64,000 nt of DNA from Legionella wadsworthii DSM 21896 = ATCC 33877 (GCF_000701265.1 NZ_JNIA01000022.1:248001-312000); one strand, 5' to 3'; positions 18,441-27,276 are shown, counted from the stretch's first letter. Numbers and translations: made by a program. The notes: a model not told the origin generated them from the letters alone.

Positions 18441-20525
18441 ATGATTATTATGCCTGAAATTATAACAGAAATTAAATTTACAAAGAATGAAAAACGCCTC
18501 ATTGATCTCGCCAAACGAGGATTAATCCGGACAATCGCAAGCAGCCAATATATTAAATCCCCTTTAAATATGACCGCCATACGTCCAGAAGCCATAGATG
18601 CAGCAATAGAAGCCGCATACACAAAAGCATCTCAAGAAGCGCTCACAGAGGAAGAAGTGAATAAACAGTGGGAAATTGTAGTCCTGCTGTGCAACATTCC
18701 CTGGAAAAGGCATCAACCCACGCAAACAATGGTCGATAAAGCCTTGGAACAAGCCACCTTAGCCGCTCAAAAAACCAACAACTGGAATTTTGTTTTCGCT
18801 CTATTGAGTTTATCAAGTTCCGCATGCAAGCCAAGCCAATTCGCTATAGACAAGATTTTGGATTCAACATTAACCGCAGCAGCGCAACTGAATTACAGGG
18901 AAATTGTTTTAAAACTTTTAAACCTGACCGATTCAAAAAACAAACTGAACCAAAACACAGTAGATAAAGTTTTTGCTGCAGCAGTTCAAACACAAAACTG
19001 GGATATTGTATTCGATCTATTAAATCCCATGAAACCCCTACGCAAACCAAGTCAATCTGCAATCGATGCAGCAATTAAATTGTCTTATAAAGCAGCTTGG
19101 GAAGCCGTACAGCAAGAGGATACATCAGAAGAAGAATTGGATTCCTTATGGCAAAATATTGTCAAGCTATGCAGTTCTGATAAAGAATTGCCCGGACCCA
19201 GTTTGCATGTATTTGATAAAACTTTGGATCAAGCCACCTTATTTGCCAGAAGAACGGGTAATTGGACGTTTGTTTTCGATCTTTCAAATTTACCTGGTTC
19301 ATCACGCAAACCAAGCCAATTCTCCATAAATGAAGTATTGGATGCAGCAACCGATGTAGCACTTCGAACAAATGATTGGAACAATGTTTTTAAGCTTTTA
19401 AATTTACCGGGTTCAGCAAGTAAACCAAACCAACAAGCTGTCGATAGAGTATTATATAGAGCCTTCGAAGCCGCAGCACGAACTCAGAACTGGAAACCTG
19501 TTATCGAGCTTGCTTGTTTAACATCCCCCTCGCAGCAACCCAGTGTAGAAGCTGTAACTAAAGCATTAAGTTCCGCAACTGAATTGGCAGCTAAAAACCA
19601 TAATTGGCACCCAGTAATAGCTTTGGCCAGTTTAGAAGCACCAGCAAGCCAAGCAAATCAAGGTACAATGAATAAAATCCTGGATCTTGTACTAAGAAAA
19701 GCCAGTCGCTACGAATTGATGGGAAAGAAAGAAATTGCTACGAGGGCCTGGGAAACGGTTTCATTAATCGTGTCTTTAAAACCACCTGCGACTACAGCCG
19801 AGCAAAAATTAGTCAACCATGCTGTTGATGAATTGGATAAAGTGAATCGAATGCGAGTCAATGAACGTCTTATAAATCTAGCCAATTGTGGCGCATGGGA
19901 TGAAATTTTGGCACATTTTAATTTAGATACTTGTATCATCCCACCACCAAGAATAATGGGAGAGGTATTCCGTCACGCAGTTTGTCAAAACAGATGGGAT
20001 GTTATAGAGAAAATATGCGGCGTAGTTCAACCCGATAGAAGGACAGCAGCGGATTTACTCAACATTGCAGCGAGAGAAGGAACAATTGATGGAGTTAAAT
20101 TAATTTTTAAATTAGATGCACAGAATAAACCAACCCTTTCTTTTATTGACAATGCGATAAGTATTGCAAAATTTGAAAAAAATCTAGAGCTGGTAAGCTA
20201 TCTCACTTGTGAAAAGATACGTCTAACCCAGTCTATAAAAGATCCTTTTGAACTTTCGAAAGCTATTTTACAAAACTTTTTGGATAACTCACTTGCAGGA
20301 AGCGGTTTATTTAGTGCTCAAGTAAGAGGTATTAAAACCATTCTTGCCCATTTTAAAAGAGACCTCGCTCAAGGAGAAAGTGAAAAGGCATTGATGGAAA
20401 CTCTGCGCGAATTAAAAAATATTATGGGGAGTAATAAAGTATTAAGCGGTTATTATAAATACATAGAAGCTCATTGCTGTAGTCAAGGAGAACAACATCA
20501 TCTTGGAGCAGAGTTTAATATTTAA
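18441..20525 (+). CDS. Helical-repeat protein, candidate Dot/Icm effector
   Basis: The 694-residue protein is not a family I can name. From about residue 90 to 420 it consists of degenerate repeats of roughly 38-45 residues with the pattern KPSQxAIDKVLDxAxxxAxxTxNWxxVFxLLNLPGSA; the clearest units begin near residues 130, 170, 205, 290, 330 and 370. This alternation suggests stacked helix pairs, like ankyrin or pentatricopeptide arrays, used for protein binding. Residues about 540-600 look more ankyrin-like (AAREGTIDGVKLIFKL). There is no signal peptide or membrane segment. The gene lies between sdh and lvgA on the opposite strand and has its own upstream region. The start is uncertain (18441 or 18450). 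A secreted effector is an inference from context and architecture. Confidence 0.6.
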   Translation: MIIMPEIITEIKFTKNEKRLIDLAKRGLIRTIASSQYIKSPLNMTAIRPEAIDAAIEAAYTKASQEALTEEEVNKQWEIVVLLCNIPWKRHQPTQTMVDKALEQATLAAQKTNNWNFVFALLSLSSSACKPSQFAIDKILDSTLTAAAQLNYREIVLKLLNLTDSKNKLNQNTVDKVFAAAVQTQNWDIVFDLLNPMKPLRKPSQSAIDAAIKLSYKAAWEAVQQEDTSEEELDSLWQNIVKLCSSDKELPGPSLHVFDKTLDQATLFARRTGNWTFVFDLSNLPGSSRKPSQFSINEVLDAATDVALRTNDWNNVFKLLNLPGSASKPNQQAVDRVLYRAFEAAARTQNWKPVIELACLTSPSQQPSVEAVTKALSSATELAAKNHNWHPVIALASLEAPASQANQGTMNKILDLVLRKASRYELMGKKEIATRAWETVSLIVSLKPPATTAEQKLVNHAVDELDKVNRMRVNERLINLANCGAWDEILAHFNLDTCIIPPPRIMGEVFRHAVCQNRWDVIEKICGVVQPDRRTAADLLNIAAREGTIDGVKLIFKLDAQNKPTLSFIDNAISIAKFEKNLELVSYLTCEKIRLTQSIKDPFELSKAILQNFLDNSLAGSGLFSAQVRGIKTILAHFKRDLAQGESEKALMETLRELKNIMGSNKVLSGYYKYIEAHCCSQGEQHHLGAEFNI

Positions 20526-20564
20526 CTTGTAGAATCCCTGCTCAGGAACTCCAACATACGATGT

Positions 20565-21230
20565 TTATCTTGAAGGGCCTGAGCGAGGGTTTTTATGTGG
20601 TTGTTTGTAGGTATCGCGAGGAGACTCAGAAGGATAACCATACTTCTCTGCGTTCTGTTTCACTATTTGTAAATAACGCTCACCCCACGCACCAGGATCA
20701 AAGTTCGTCACGACCACGTTATAGGGTAAATTAATAATGGATTCAAAAGCTTTTCTTTGGGGAAGCAAATGTCCACCAAAAGCGACTTGTACTTCAGTTT
20801 CTTTATCAATTCCACCGTCTTTTAATCGTTCAATTAATAGAAAAACCATTTTTTCTATAGTCATGTAAAGTTTGAACATGGACATGCCGGCGGACATCAT
20901 TTCTTCGCCTTTAGAAGTTGACATCTTAGAACCACTATCCAAAATCGGATAAACAAACTCATATTCGTCTGTTCCCTGGATTAACTCCGGTTTAATAATC
21001 TGGGGAGGAGAGATAAGATCAATAGTGGGTGATATCACATAGAGTTCAAAATCAGCCCAATGCCACCAAATTTGGTAAACACGTTCCACCAAAGCGACAG
21101 GATCATTTAAATCCGTTTCCATTTGGAGCTTACGGAGGTCTATGCTGTTTTCAAAATTATCAGTACCCTCAGTTTCATCGAGAGCGTCTGATTGTTCATC
21201 AGGTCTAGGAATATCTGATTCATCAGCCAT
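20565..21230 (-). CDS. lvgA: LvgA-like Dot/Icm adaptor protein
   Basis: I recognise this 221-residue acidic protein as probable LvgA, an adaptor that binds the C-terminal tail of the coupling ATPase DotL together with IcmS and IcmW and helps select substrates. The N-terminal 40 residues are strongly acidic; the core (ALVERVYQIWWHWADFELYVISP, then FGGHLLPQRKAFESIINLPYNVVVTNFDPGAWG) has no enzyme motif. The C-terminus is Pro/Ser/Lys-rich and probably flexible. In L. pneumophila lvgA also lies close to the sdh/suc genes, as I recall, which supports the call. It runs convergently with the repeat-protein gene. Confidence 0.68.
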   Translation of the reverse strand: MADESDIPRPDEQSDALDETEGTDNFENSIDLRKLQMETDLNDPVALVERVYQIWWHWADFELYVISPTIDLISPPQIIKPELIQGTDEYEFVYPILDSGSKMSTSKGEEMMSAGMSMFKLYMTIEKMVFLLIERLKDGGIDKETEVQVAFGGHLLPQRKAFESIINLPYNVVVTNFDPGAWGERYLQIVKQNAEKYGYPSESPRDTYKQPHKNPRSGPSR

Positions 21231-21353
21231 TTACATACCACATGTATTAAAACCTATATGGTTATATTAGCCCATATTTTGTGAATGAGCACGAAAGATA
21301 AAGTATCTTCAGTAAAAAACATGTAAAAAATTGTAACTTCTCTAGAAGAAAAA

Positions 21354-21572
21354 TCAAAAAAGATATTGATAATATTCAGGTGGGTTAGAACGACACTTGA
21401 AACAAGTGCTTTGACAATTTTCTTTATCCTTGCATTTACGTATGACCCCTTTGCTCATCCATAAATCAAGCATAGGCTGTAATGCCGGAAGATCCAAACA
21501 GAATTCCCTCGTCAATTGCTGGGTGCTTACTACTCCTTCGCGGCAGATGTAATTACGAATTTGCAACAGCAT
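21354..21572 (-). CDS. feoC: FeoC-like winged-helix protein
   Basis: The 72-residue product resembles FeoC, a small partner of FeoB. It has a winged-helix body (LLQIRNYICREGVVSTQQLTREF) and a C-terminal wing with Cys residues in CKDKENCQSTCFKC, the pattern thought to hold an oxygen-sensitive iron-sulfur cluster. It overlaps the 3' end of feoB by 20 bases, so translation is coupled. FeoC is proposed to control FeoB stability in response to oxygen or iron in enterics; its role here is inferred. Confidence 0.82.
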   Translation of the reverse strand: MLLQIRNYICREGVVSTQQLTREFCLDLPALQPMLDLWMSKGVIRKCKDKENCQSTCFKCRSNPPEYYQYLF

Positions 21573-23805
21573 GGTTTCTCCTTAGATTACGTTTGCGGGA
21601 ATGAAGCCACCAAATACACAGAAGTAAAATAGATGAAAATAAAACCATCAATATGGAACTTGCTCCGGAGTTCTGAATCCATTTAGCTATCTGGTAAAAT
21701 GAAACAGCTGAAATATAGGCAATAACAAAAGACCAAGCAACAGAAATCCACATGTATTTCCGGTTCGCTTCTTGTCGGATAACAGCCATTGTAGAAACAC
21801 AGGGAATATAGAGAAGAACAAACAACAGATAAGAGTAAGCCCCAATTTTTCCATCAAAGCGCTGCGCCATGATACCATATACAGATTGAGACACCGGATT
21901 ATCGGCGGCACTAGCCAATACTGGATTGACAAAAGCAGAGCCTAACTGGGCGAGATTCTGTGGAATAGACCAGAAAGCAGCCTTAATGCCAGCCCAAAAG
22001 TCAAACTGCGTCGTTGCTATTTCACCTAAATGTCCGATTTGAGCATAAAGCGTATTTAAAGAGCCTACTACCACCTCTTTGGCCAGCATACCCGTTAACA
22101 ACCCTACTGTAGCAGGCCAATTATCTTGATGAATCCCCATGGGGGCAAACAAAGGAGTAATCCATTGTCCCATTAAAGAAAGTAAGGATTGCGTGCTGGC
22201 TTCGCCTGAATTGACTGCACCATCTAAAGTGATGGCATTTAATCCCCCTAAAATGACACAAATTGGAACAATTAATTTACCAGCCCTAATAACAAAAAAA
22301 CGAAGCCGTATCAAGGTTTCTCTACATAAACGCTTTAATGCAGGTTTATGATAGGCTGGAAGCTCCAAAATTAATGGAGAAGCATTCCCCTTTAAAGTAA
22401 ATTTGCGCAGGATAAAACCTGTGAATACAGCCATGACAATGCCAATAAGATAAAGCGAAAATACAATGTTTTGCCCTCCAGAAGGAAAAAATGCAGCAAC
22501 GAATACTGCATAGATGGCAAGACGTGCACTGCATGACATAAAAGGGCTCATCATCACAGTAAGTAAACGATCGCGTTCTGAGTCTAAAGTTCTCGCTGCC
22601 ATAATCGCAGGAACATTGCACCCAAAACCTACAATCATGGGCACAAAGGACTTTCCAGGCAATCCTAAAACACGCATCACTTTATCAACAACAAATGCCG
22701 CCCTTGCCATATACCCCGATGTTTCCAAAAAAGATAAGAAGAAGAACATTGCGGCAATAACCGGGATAAAGGTCAGCGTGGTATTAATTCCCTTGCCAAC
22801 CCCGTTTGCCAATAAAGCAATTAACCACGTGGGCGCATGAATTTGTTGCAGTAGCCAAGCGGTACCCTGGACAAACACTGTGTCCGTGCTGATATCAAAA
22901 AAATCCTGAAATGCACCACCAATATTAATAGCAAATAAAAACATCAAATACATCATGGCCAAAAAAATTGGGAGGGCAAAAAAACGATGCAACATAATTT
23001 TGTCCAGTTTCGCCGTAAAATGCTCGCTGGCATCACTATTTTTTTTCTGAACAATGCCAACCATGTCATGAATTTTCTGGTAGCGCGCATCAGCTAATAA
23101 TATATCAAGGCTAGAATTTTCTTCATCGGAGAAAATCAAATTTTGGGCCAGGGTTTCATCGGTTAGGCATTCCCCCCCTTCGGCTATTCTGCGGGCGTAA
23201 TAAAAAGAAAGTGACTGGCTGTAACCTTTTTCGACTAATTTCTTTTCCAAATTCATGAGTTGATGCTGAATGGCCTCATTGACTGGAAGTTTCCAGGGAG
23301 AAGTTATTTGAGATAATTGCAGCAGTTCCTGCTGTAAAAAGGCAATACCGATTTGTTTATGGGCTTGTAAGGGTACTACAGGGCAACCTAATTGTTGTGA
23401 TAAAGCATTGGCATCAATGGAAATACCTCTTTGCTGCGCGATGTCCATCATATTTAAGGCCAGAATCACCGGTTTTCCTAATTCCAGAATTTGTGTAGTC
23501 AAATATAAATGACGCTCGAGATGGCAGGCATCGATGACGTTGATAATGCAATCTGCTTCTAATGTAACAATAGAACGGGCCGCAATTTGTTCATCTTGAC
23601 TCATGCCATTTGTATTGGCAACAAGAGAATAGATTCCTGGTAAATCGGTAATTTGAATGCGTTGTTGTCCTACAAAAAATTCTCCGATTTTTTTTTCAAC
23701 CGTAACACCTGGCCAATTTCCTATGCGTTGGTTGTCTCCGGTTAAGGCATTAAATAAGGTAGTCTTACCGCAATTCGGATTACCCACTAATAAAACCTGA
23801 GTCAT
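21553..23805 (-). CDS. feoB: Ferrous iron transporter FeoB
   Basis: FeoB is the inner-membrane Fe(II) permease with an N-terminal G domain. The 750-residue protein starts MTQVLLVGNPNCGKTTLFN (G1), followed by G3 DLPG near residue 54 and G4 NMMD near 119. A helical dissociation-inhibitor region precedes the membrane part, which has two gate regions including FVPMIVGFGCNVPAIMAARTL with the conserved Cys. The C-terminal segment is a short Arg/His-rich tail. It overlaps feoA by 4 bases and feoC by 20, forming feoABC behind a Fur-like site. Confidence 0.97.
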   Translation of the reverse strand: MTQVLLVGNPNCGKTTLFNALTGDNQRIGNWPGVTVEKKIGEFFVGQQRIQITDLPGIYSLVANTNGMSQDEQIAARSIVTLEADCIINVIDACHLERHLYLTTQILELGKPVILALNMMDIAQQRGISIDANALSQQLGCPVVPLQAHKQIGIAFLQQELLQLSQITSPWKLPVNEAIQHQLMNLEKKLVEKGYSQSLSFYYARRIAEGGECLTDETLAQNLIFSDEENSSLDILLADARYQKIHDMVGIVQKKNSDASEHFTAKLDKIMLHRFFALPIFLAMMYLMFLFAINIGGAFQDFFDISTDTVFVQGTAWLLQQIHAPTWLIALLANGVGKGINTTLTFIPVIAAMFFFLSFLETSGYMARAAFVVDKVMRVLGLPGKSFVPMIVGFGCNVPAIMAARTLDSERDRLLTVMMSPFMSCSARLAIYAVFVAAFFPSGGQNIVFSLYLIGIVMAVFTGFILRKFTLKGNASPLILELPAYHKPALKRLCRETLIRLRFFVIRAGKLIVPICVILGGLNAITLDGAVNSGEASTQSLLSLMGQWITPLFAPMGIHQDNWPATVGLLTGMLAKEVVVGSLNTLYAQIGHLGEIATTQFDFWAGIKAAFWSIPQNLAQLGSAFVNPVLASAADNPVSQSVYGIMAQRFDGKIGAYSYLLFVLLYIPCVSTMAVIRQEANRKYMWISVAWSFVIAYISAVSFYQIAKWIQNSGASSILMVLFSSILLLCIWWLHSRKRNLRRNHAVANS

Positions 23806-24032
23806 ATACGCTCCAAAATCAATTGGTTCGCCTCTTCCCTTCGTACTGTTAGAGCAGTTCCTCTTACTTCAATTTGTATTGGACAACCTAAGGGCGCTTT
23901 TCGAATCACTAAAATTTCAGTACCACAAGTCACGCCCAGGGATAAAAGCCTACGTCTATATTGAATATCCGTTTCACCAAAACTGGCTATCCGAACTTTA
24001 TCACCTGGTTCTAATTCTGTAATTTTGATCAT
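23802..24032 (-). CDS. feoA: Ferrous iron transport protein FeoA
   Basis: FeoA is a small SH3-like cytoplasmic protein needed for full FeoB activity. The 76-residue product has the usual sequence flow: ITELEPGDKVRIASFG, RRRLLSLGVTCGTEILVIRKAPLGCPIQIEVRG and LTVRREEANQLIL. I choose the ATG at 24032; the frame stays open to 24095, but the extra 21 residues would overlap the Fur-like site and are not FeoA-like. Confidence 0.94.
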   Translation of the reverse strand: MIKITELEPGDKVRIASFGETDIQYRRRLLSLGVTCGTEILVIRKAPLGCPIQIEVRGTALTVRREEANQLILERI

Positions 24033-24060
24033 GTCCAAACCAATAGAGAAACTCAAGACA

Positions 24061-24093
24061 ATTTTAGCACAAATGAAATCGAGAATCATTCTC
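24061..24093 (-). promoter_or_regulatory. Fur-box-like site and -10 element of feoABC
   Basis: GAAATCGAGAATCATTCTC (24075-24093) matches the 19-bp Fur consensus at 14 positions and contains the perfect palindrome GAGAATCATTCTC-type core (GAGAAT/ATTCTC). On the minus strand TAAAAT (24061-24066) is a good -10 element, which places the Fur site over the -35 region, a typical repression geometry. The site ends 43 bases before feoA. Confidence 0.6.
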
Positions 24094-24198
24094 AATAAAG
24101 AAAAAAATTATACATCTACCTATTACTATATACCTATTTCTATTTATCTACTGACTACATCTCCTCACTGTCTTAATTCTATATACTCGCTGCCTACT

Positions 24199-24219
24199 TC
24201 CCACGGCTTGTCCGCGGGA
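24199..24219. repeat. Dispersed palindromic repeat, second copy
   Basis: TCCCACGG (24199-24206) and CCGCGGGA (24212-24219) pair with one mismatch around CTTGT. Core and loop match the reverse complement of the element at 8147-8172 (GTGGCTGTCCACGGGATTC), so both belong to one repeat family. Confidence 0.55.
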
Positions 24220-24290
24220 TCCAAACTTGTGGGTAAATTCTTTATACCGCAGGCAAACCATCGGAGATAGAAGCAAAAGATTTACTACAT

Positions 24291-25388
24291 CTAGGAATTA
24301 TCTGATAGAAATTCCTTCAGCTCTCTTTTGGGGTGACGTGCTAAATAGTCCACGGATTGCATTTCTAACAGGCGGCTCAGAGTTCGTTTGAATGTCTCTT
24401 TCATTTCTCCTTCAGTATACAACTCTTTCACTGGCACTTCGGCAGAGATAATAATATTGATTCCGCGGTCATACATTACATCAATAAAATGAATGAACAT
24501 AATGGCTTGCAAAGTATGATTTGCCGTTAGGACGGGGATATTACTTAAAAAAATAGTATCAAATTTATCGGCGAGCTCTAAATAATCTAATTGGCTGCGG
24601 GGCAAATTACATAGAATTTCAAATGCAAACCAAATTGTCTTTTCACCGCACTTGAGATAAGGAATTTCCCGGTTTTGTATTAATAAGACCCCGTTTTCCT
24701 GATATTCATTTGCCAAAAGAGAAAATTGCTTTTCCATGGTTTGTGTCGTTTTATCATTTAGAGGATATAAATAAGCATCAAATAGAGGTGTTCTGCCTAT
24801 CCGATAATCCCTCTGTTCATTTAAATACAATACTTCACTATTGTTTTTAATTGCAGCAATCGCAGGCAAAAATCGTTTTCGATGCACTCCGTCCCGATAT
24901 AAATCATCAGGTGCAATATTGGAAGAAATAACCAAAATAACCCCCTGCTCTATCAGCGCCTGCAATAGTTCTGCTAAAATCATGGCATAAGCCACATCAT
25001 GTACCATAAACTCATCAAAACAGAGAACCCGAATCTTTTTAGCCAGCTCCTTTGCAATGTGCCGCAGGGGGTTCTTTTCTCCTTGCAGTCTTCTTAACTG
25101 GGCATCGACTTGCTGCATAAAATGATGGAAATGAAAACGTGCTTTCTTTTTTTCTTCTAATCCCTCATAAAATAAATCAATGAGATAAGTTTTTCCTACC
25201 CCAACCGGACCATAAAGGTATACCCCTTTGATCCGGTGTTTCATAAAAAGATTCAACCAGGAAGAGCTTGATTTTTTCACCTCGTCAGCAAGTCGTTGCA
25301 TGGATTGTAATATCTCTCGTTGCAACGGATCATCATCGATATCCCGCCGTTGAATTGCCTCTTCATAATGAGTTATCAGATTTGTCAT
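24291..25388 (-). CDS. zapE: ZapE-type AFG1-like ATPase
   Basis: ZapE is an AAA-related ATPase that associates with the division ring in E. coli. The 365-residue protein has Walker A GPVGVGKTYLIDLF (near residue 60) and Walker B VLCFDEFMVHDVAYAMIL (near 118), followed by the AFG1 family's SNIAPDDLYRDGVHRKRFLPAI. The C-terminal FIHFIDVMYDRGINIIISAE and FKRTLSRLLEMQS are also family hallmarks. Its start overlaps the upstream hydrolase stop by 4 bases, suggesting a two-gene transcript. Confidence 0.93.
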   Translation of the reverse strand: MTNLITHYEEAIQRRDIDDDPLQREILQSMQRLADEVKKSSSSWLNLFMKHRIKGVYLYGPVGVGKTYLIDLFYEGLEEKKKARFHFHHFMQQVDAQLRRLQGEKNPLRHIAKELAKKIRVLCFDEFMVHDVAYAMILAELLQALIEQGVILVISSNIAPDDLYRDGVHRKRFLPAIAAIKNNSEVLYLNEQRDYRIGRTPLFDAYLYPLNDKTTQTMEKQFSLLANEYQENGVLLIQNREIPYLKCGEKTIWFAFEILCNLPRSQLDYLELADKFDTIFLSNIPVLTANHTLQAIMFIHFIDVMYDRGINIIISAEVPVKELYTEGEMKETFKRTLSRLLEMQSVDYLARHPKRELKEFLSDNS

Positions 25389-26044
25389 AAAGAAACCTGA
25401 GCACGGATCGATTCAATTAGCCTTGTTTTAAGTTCGATTAATTTTCCATGAAAAAAATGGCTGGTTTGAGCAAATCGAATGACTGGTATTTCAGGTTTCG
25501 CCTTTAAGGCAAAATCAAATACCAGTGCTGGAGATACGACTTCATCTTCTTCACCCTGAATAATAATCCAAGGTCGGGGTGCAGGGTCGAATTCGCAATA
25601 ATTATAATGATGTACCGGAGGCGCTATTGTAATTAATAATTTGGAATCCAATTGTGCTGCAGCACGGTAGGCCACATAAGAGCCGAATGAAAAGCCGGCA
25701 AAAATGAGGTCCACATGAGGATTTTTGTATTTAAATTCACGAACCAAAACCAGCATGTCTTCACTTTCACCGATACCAGCATCATAAGTTCCCTCGGATT
25801 GACCTACACCGCGAAAATTAAAACGCACAGAGGGGATCCCTAATTCTTTAAAGACGCGAGCTAAGGTGGTCACTACTTTATTATTCATTGTCCCCCCTTG
25901 AAGGGAGTGGGGATGACCCAAAAAAGCAATGTGGTTTGATTGATTTTGCTCTGGGACAGTCAATACTGCTTCTATTTTTCCAACGACTCCTTGTAAAAGT
26001 ACAGGATGTTCACCAGGCAGAGATAATTTTTCAGTAATTTGCAT
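25385..26044 (-). CDS. Alpha/beta hydrolase, small serine-hydrolase type
   Basis: The 219-residue product is a compact alpha/beta hydrolase. It shows GHPHSLQGGTMNNKVV (oxyanion region), VRFNFRGVGQSEGTYD, the nucleophile elbow AGFSFGSYVAY (Ser in GFSFG), the acid in IQGEEDEVVSP and the His in SHFFHGKL. This order fits the dienelactone/xaa-Pro-like small hydrolases often annotated as 'alpha/beta family hydrolase'; the substrate is unknown. I use the ATG at 26044 (AGG 7 bases upstream) over an in-frame GTG at 26083. Coupled to zapE. Confidence 0.82.
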   Translation of the reverse strand: MQITEKLSLPGEHPVLLQGVVGKIEAVLTVPEQNQSNHIAFLGHPHSLQGGTMNNKVVTTLARVFKELGIPSVRFNFRGVGQSEGTYDAGIGESEDMLVLVREFKYKNPHVDLIFAGFSFGSYVAYRAAAQLDSKLLITIAPPVHHYNYCEFDPAPRPWIIIQGEEDEVVSPALVFDFALKAKPEIPVIRFAQTSHFFHGKLIELKTRLIESIRAQVSL

Positions 26045-26260
26045 AAAAAACCTGTCATAAAAAGTACCTGCCTTATCCAACACTCGTGAGCGACACCTTA
26101 GGGCAGGTCTTAAGGAATCATGAATAATAACTCAGAATTAAAGAGGAACAAAATGGATCAAAAGCAAAAAAAATCGATACTAACAACAAAACATGAATAA
26201 TTCTTCTTCCGAAAAACCTACCACTTCTCAACACTCTGAAATTGAAATATGATAACCCAC

Positions 26261-26340
26261 GGAGCAATTGCTCCACATACTGCGCTGACCAGCTTTGGCA
26301 GCGACTATTATTTCATTTTTTTTTTTGGAGGACTTGATCC
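26261..26340 (+). promoter_or_regulatory. Structured leader upstream of panB
   Basis: A perfect palindrome GGAGCAATTGCTCC lies at 26261-26274. A second hairpin follows at 26283-26303 (CGCTG/CAGCG plus CCA/TGG, loop GCTT). An AT-rich gap then leads to eleven T residues at 26316-26326 and the strong ribosome binding site GGAGGA at 26327-26332. This arrangement suggests an RNA-level control region for the small frame and panB that follow. No known riboswitch class is recognised. Confidence 0.4.
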
Positions 26341-26418
26341 ATGAGACAGGTACCTGTAGTGCAATACTTTATGCAAAATGATGCTTACTCCACTTTACCA
26401 GGGAGTATTGCAGCATGA
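26341..26418 (+). CDS. Possible 25-residue leader peptide coupled to panB
   Basis: A short frame of 25 codons (MRQVPVVQYFMQNDAYSTLP, then GSIAA) begins 9 bases after GGAGG, the best ribosome binding site in this area. Its TGA stop overlaps the panB ATG as ATGA at 26415-26418, the usual sign of translational coupling. PanB itself has no good binding site of its own, since the preceding bases GGGAGTATTGCAGC give at best a GGGAG 10 bases away. The peptide has Val at positions 4, 6 and 7. No homologue is known to me; it may be a true leader peptide or only a ribosome-delivery frame. Confidence 0.5.
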   Translation: MRQVPVVQYFMQNDAYSTLPGSIAA

Positions 26419-27203
26419 AAATTCATGATTTTAAACGTAAAAAAGAAGAACAACAAAAAATCTCTGTAATCACCTGTTACGATTATCCCTCTGCTTGCAT
26501 CGTTGCTGAATCAAACATCGATTGTGTCTTGGTCGGTGATTCAGTTGCCATGGCGGTACATGGCCACGACACAACCATTATGGCTACAATGGAAATGATG
26601 ATACTTCATACCCAGGCTGTAGCCCGTGGATTAAAGCAGCAATTTCTGATCAGTGATCTCCCTTTTTTAAGTCATAAAAACTCAGTGGCACAAACTGTTG
26701 AAAATGTAAAATGTTTATTACAGGCCGGGGCTCATGCAGTAAAAATTGAAGGAGCTGATGCAGATACATGCCAAAAAATTTCTTATTTAGTCAGTGCAGG
26801 CGTTCCCGTAGTAGGCCATATTGGTTTAACCCCACAGTCAATTCATCAACTGGGTGGCTATAGGGTACAAGGTAAGAATGATGCGCAAGCTGAAAAACTG
26901 ATACAGCAAGCCAAACAGTTAGAAGCCGCTGGTTGTTTTGCTTTGGTCATTGAATGTGTCCCTCAACAGTTAGCATTAGCTATTACCCAATCTTTGAATA
27001 TACCAACAATTGGCATTGGCGCAGGCTCTCACACGGATGGACAAGTACTTGTATGGCATGATTTGTTGGGTATGCAAACCGATTTCAATCCAAAGTTTGT
27101 TAAAAAATTCCTTCAGGGTAAGGACCTCATACTCAATGCAATAAATGCTTATGCACAACAGGTTCAACAGGCAAGTTTTCCCGCAGCTGAGCATTCATTT
27201 TAA
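26415..27203 (+). CDS. panB: 3-methyl-2-oxobutanoate hydroxymethyltransferase
   Basis: PanB adds a hydroxymethyl group from methylene-tetrahydrofolate to alpha-ketoisovalerate, the first committed step to pantothenate. The 262-residue protein has the metal and substrate segments VITCYDYPSACIV, VLVGDSVAMAVHGHDTT, LQAGAHAVKIEGA, GHIGLTPQSIHQLGGYRVQGK and IGIGAGSHTDGQVLVWHDLLG, all classic for the family. The ATG overlaps the stop of a short upstream frame. panC follows 166 bases later; panD is not in the window. Confidence 0.96.
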   Translation: MKIHDFKRKKEEQQKISVITCYDYPSACIVAESNIDCVLVGDSVAMAVHGHDTTIMATMEMMILHTQAVARGLKQQFLISDLPFLSHKNSVAQTVENVKCLLQAGAHAVKIEGADADTCQKISYLVSAGVPVVGHIGLTPQSIHQLGGYRVQGKNDAQAEKLIQQAKQLEAAGCFALVIECVPQQLALAITQSLNIPTIGIGAGSHTDGQVLVWHDLLGMQTDFNPKFVKKFLQGKDLILNAINAYAQQVQQASFPAAEHSF

Positions 27204-27250
27204 TAAACAGGTACAAATTAGCGAAATCCAATTGAACAGTCGGATTGTAG

Positions 27251-27276
27251 CCTGGGTGAAGCGAAGCCAACCCAGG
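27251..27276. repeat. Extragenic palindrome between panB and panC
   Basis: CCTGGGT (27251-27257) and ACCCAGG (27270-27276) flank GAAGCGAAGCC-type bases. A palindrome with the same arms occurs at 28158-28183 after panC. Such CCTGGGT/ACCCAGG elements look like dispersed repeats. It may weaken read-through from panB to panC. Confidence 0.5.

Noticed and set aside
24025-24270. Plus-strand frame of 81 codons upstream of the zapE stop
   Set aside because: It crosses the feoA start, the Fur-like site and a repeat palindrome; the peptide is rich in Tyr, Ser and Thr as in random AT-rich DNA.
26283-26326. Classic intrinsic terminator before panB
   Set aside because: The T run begins 12 bases after the hairpin rather than directly after it, so a simple terminator is not supported. 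I kept it only as part of a possible control region.
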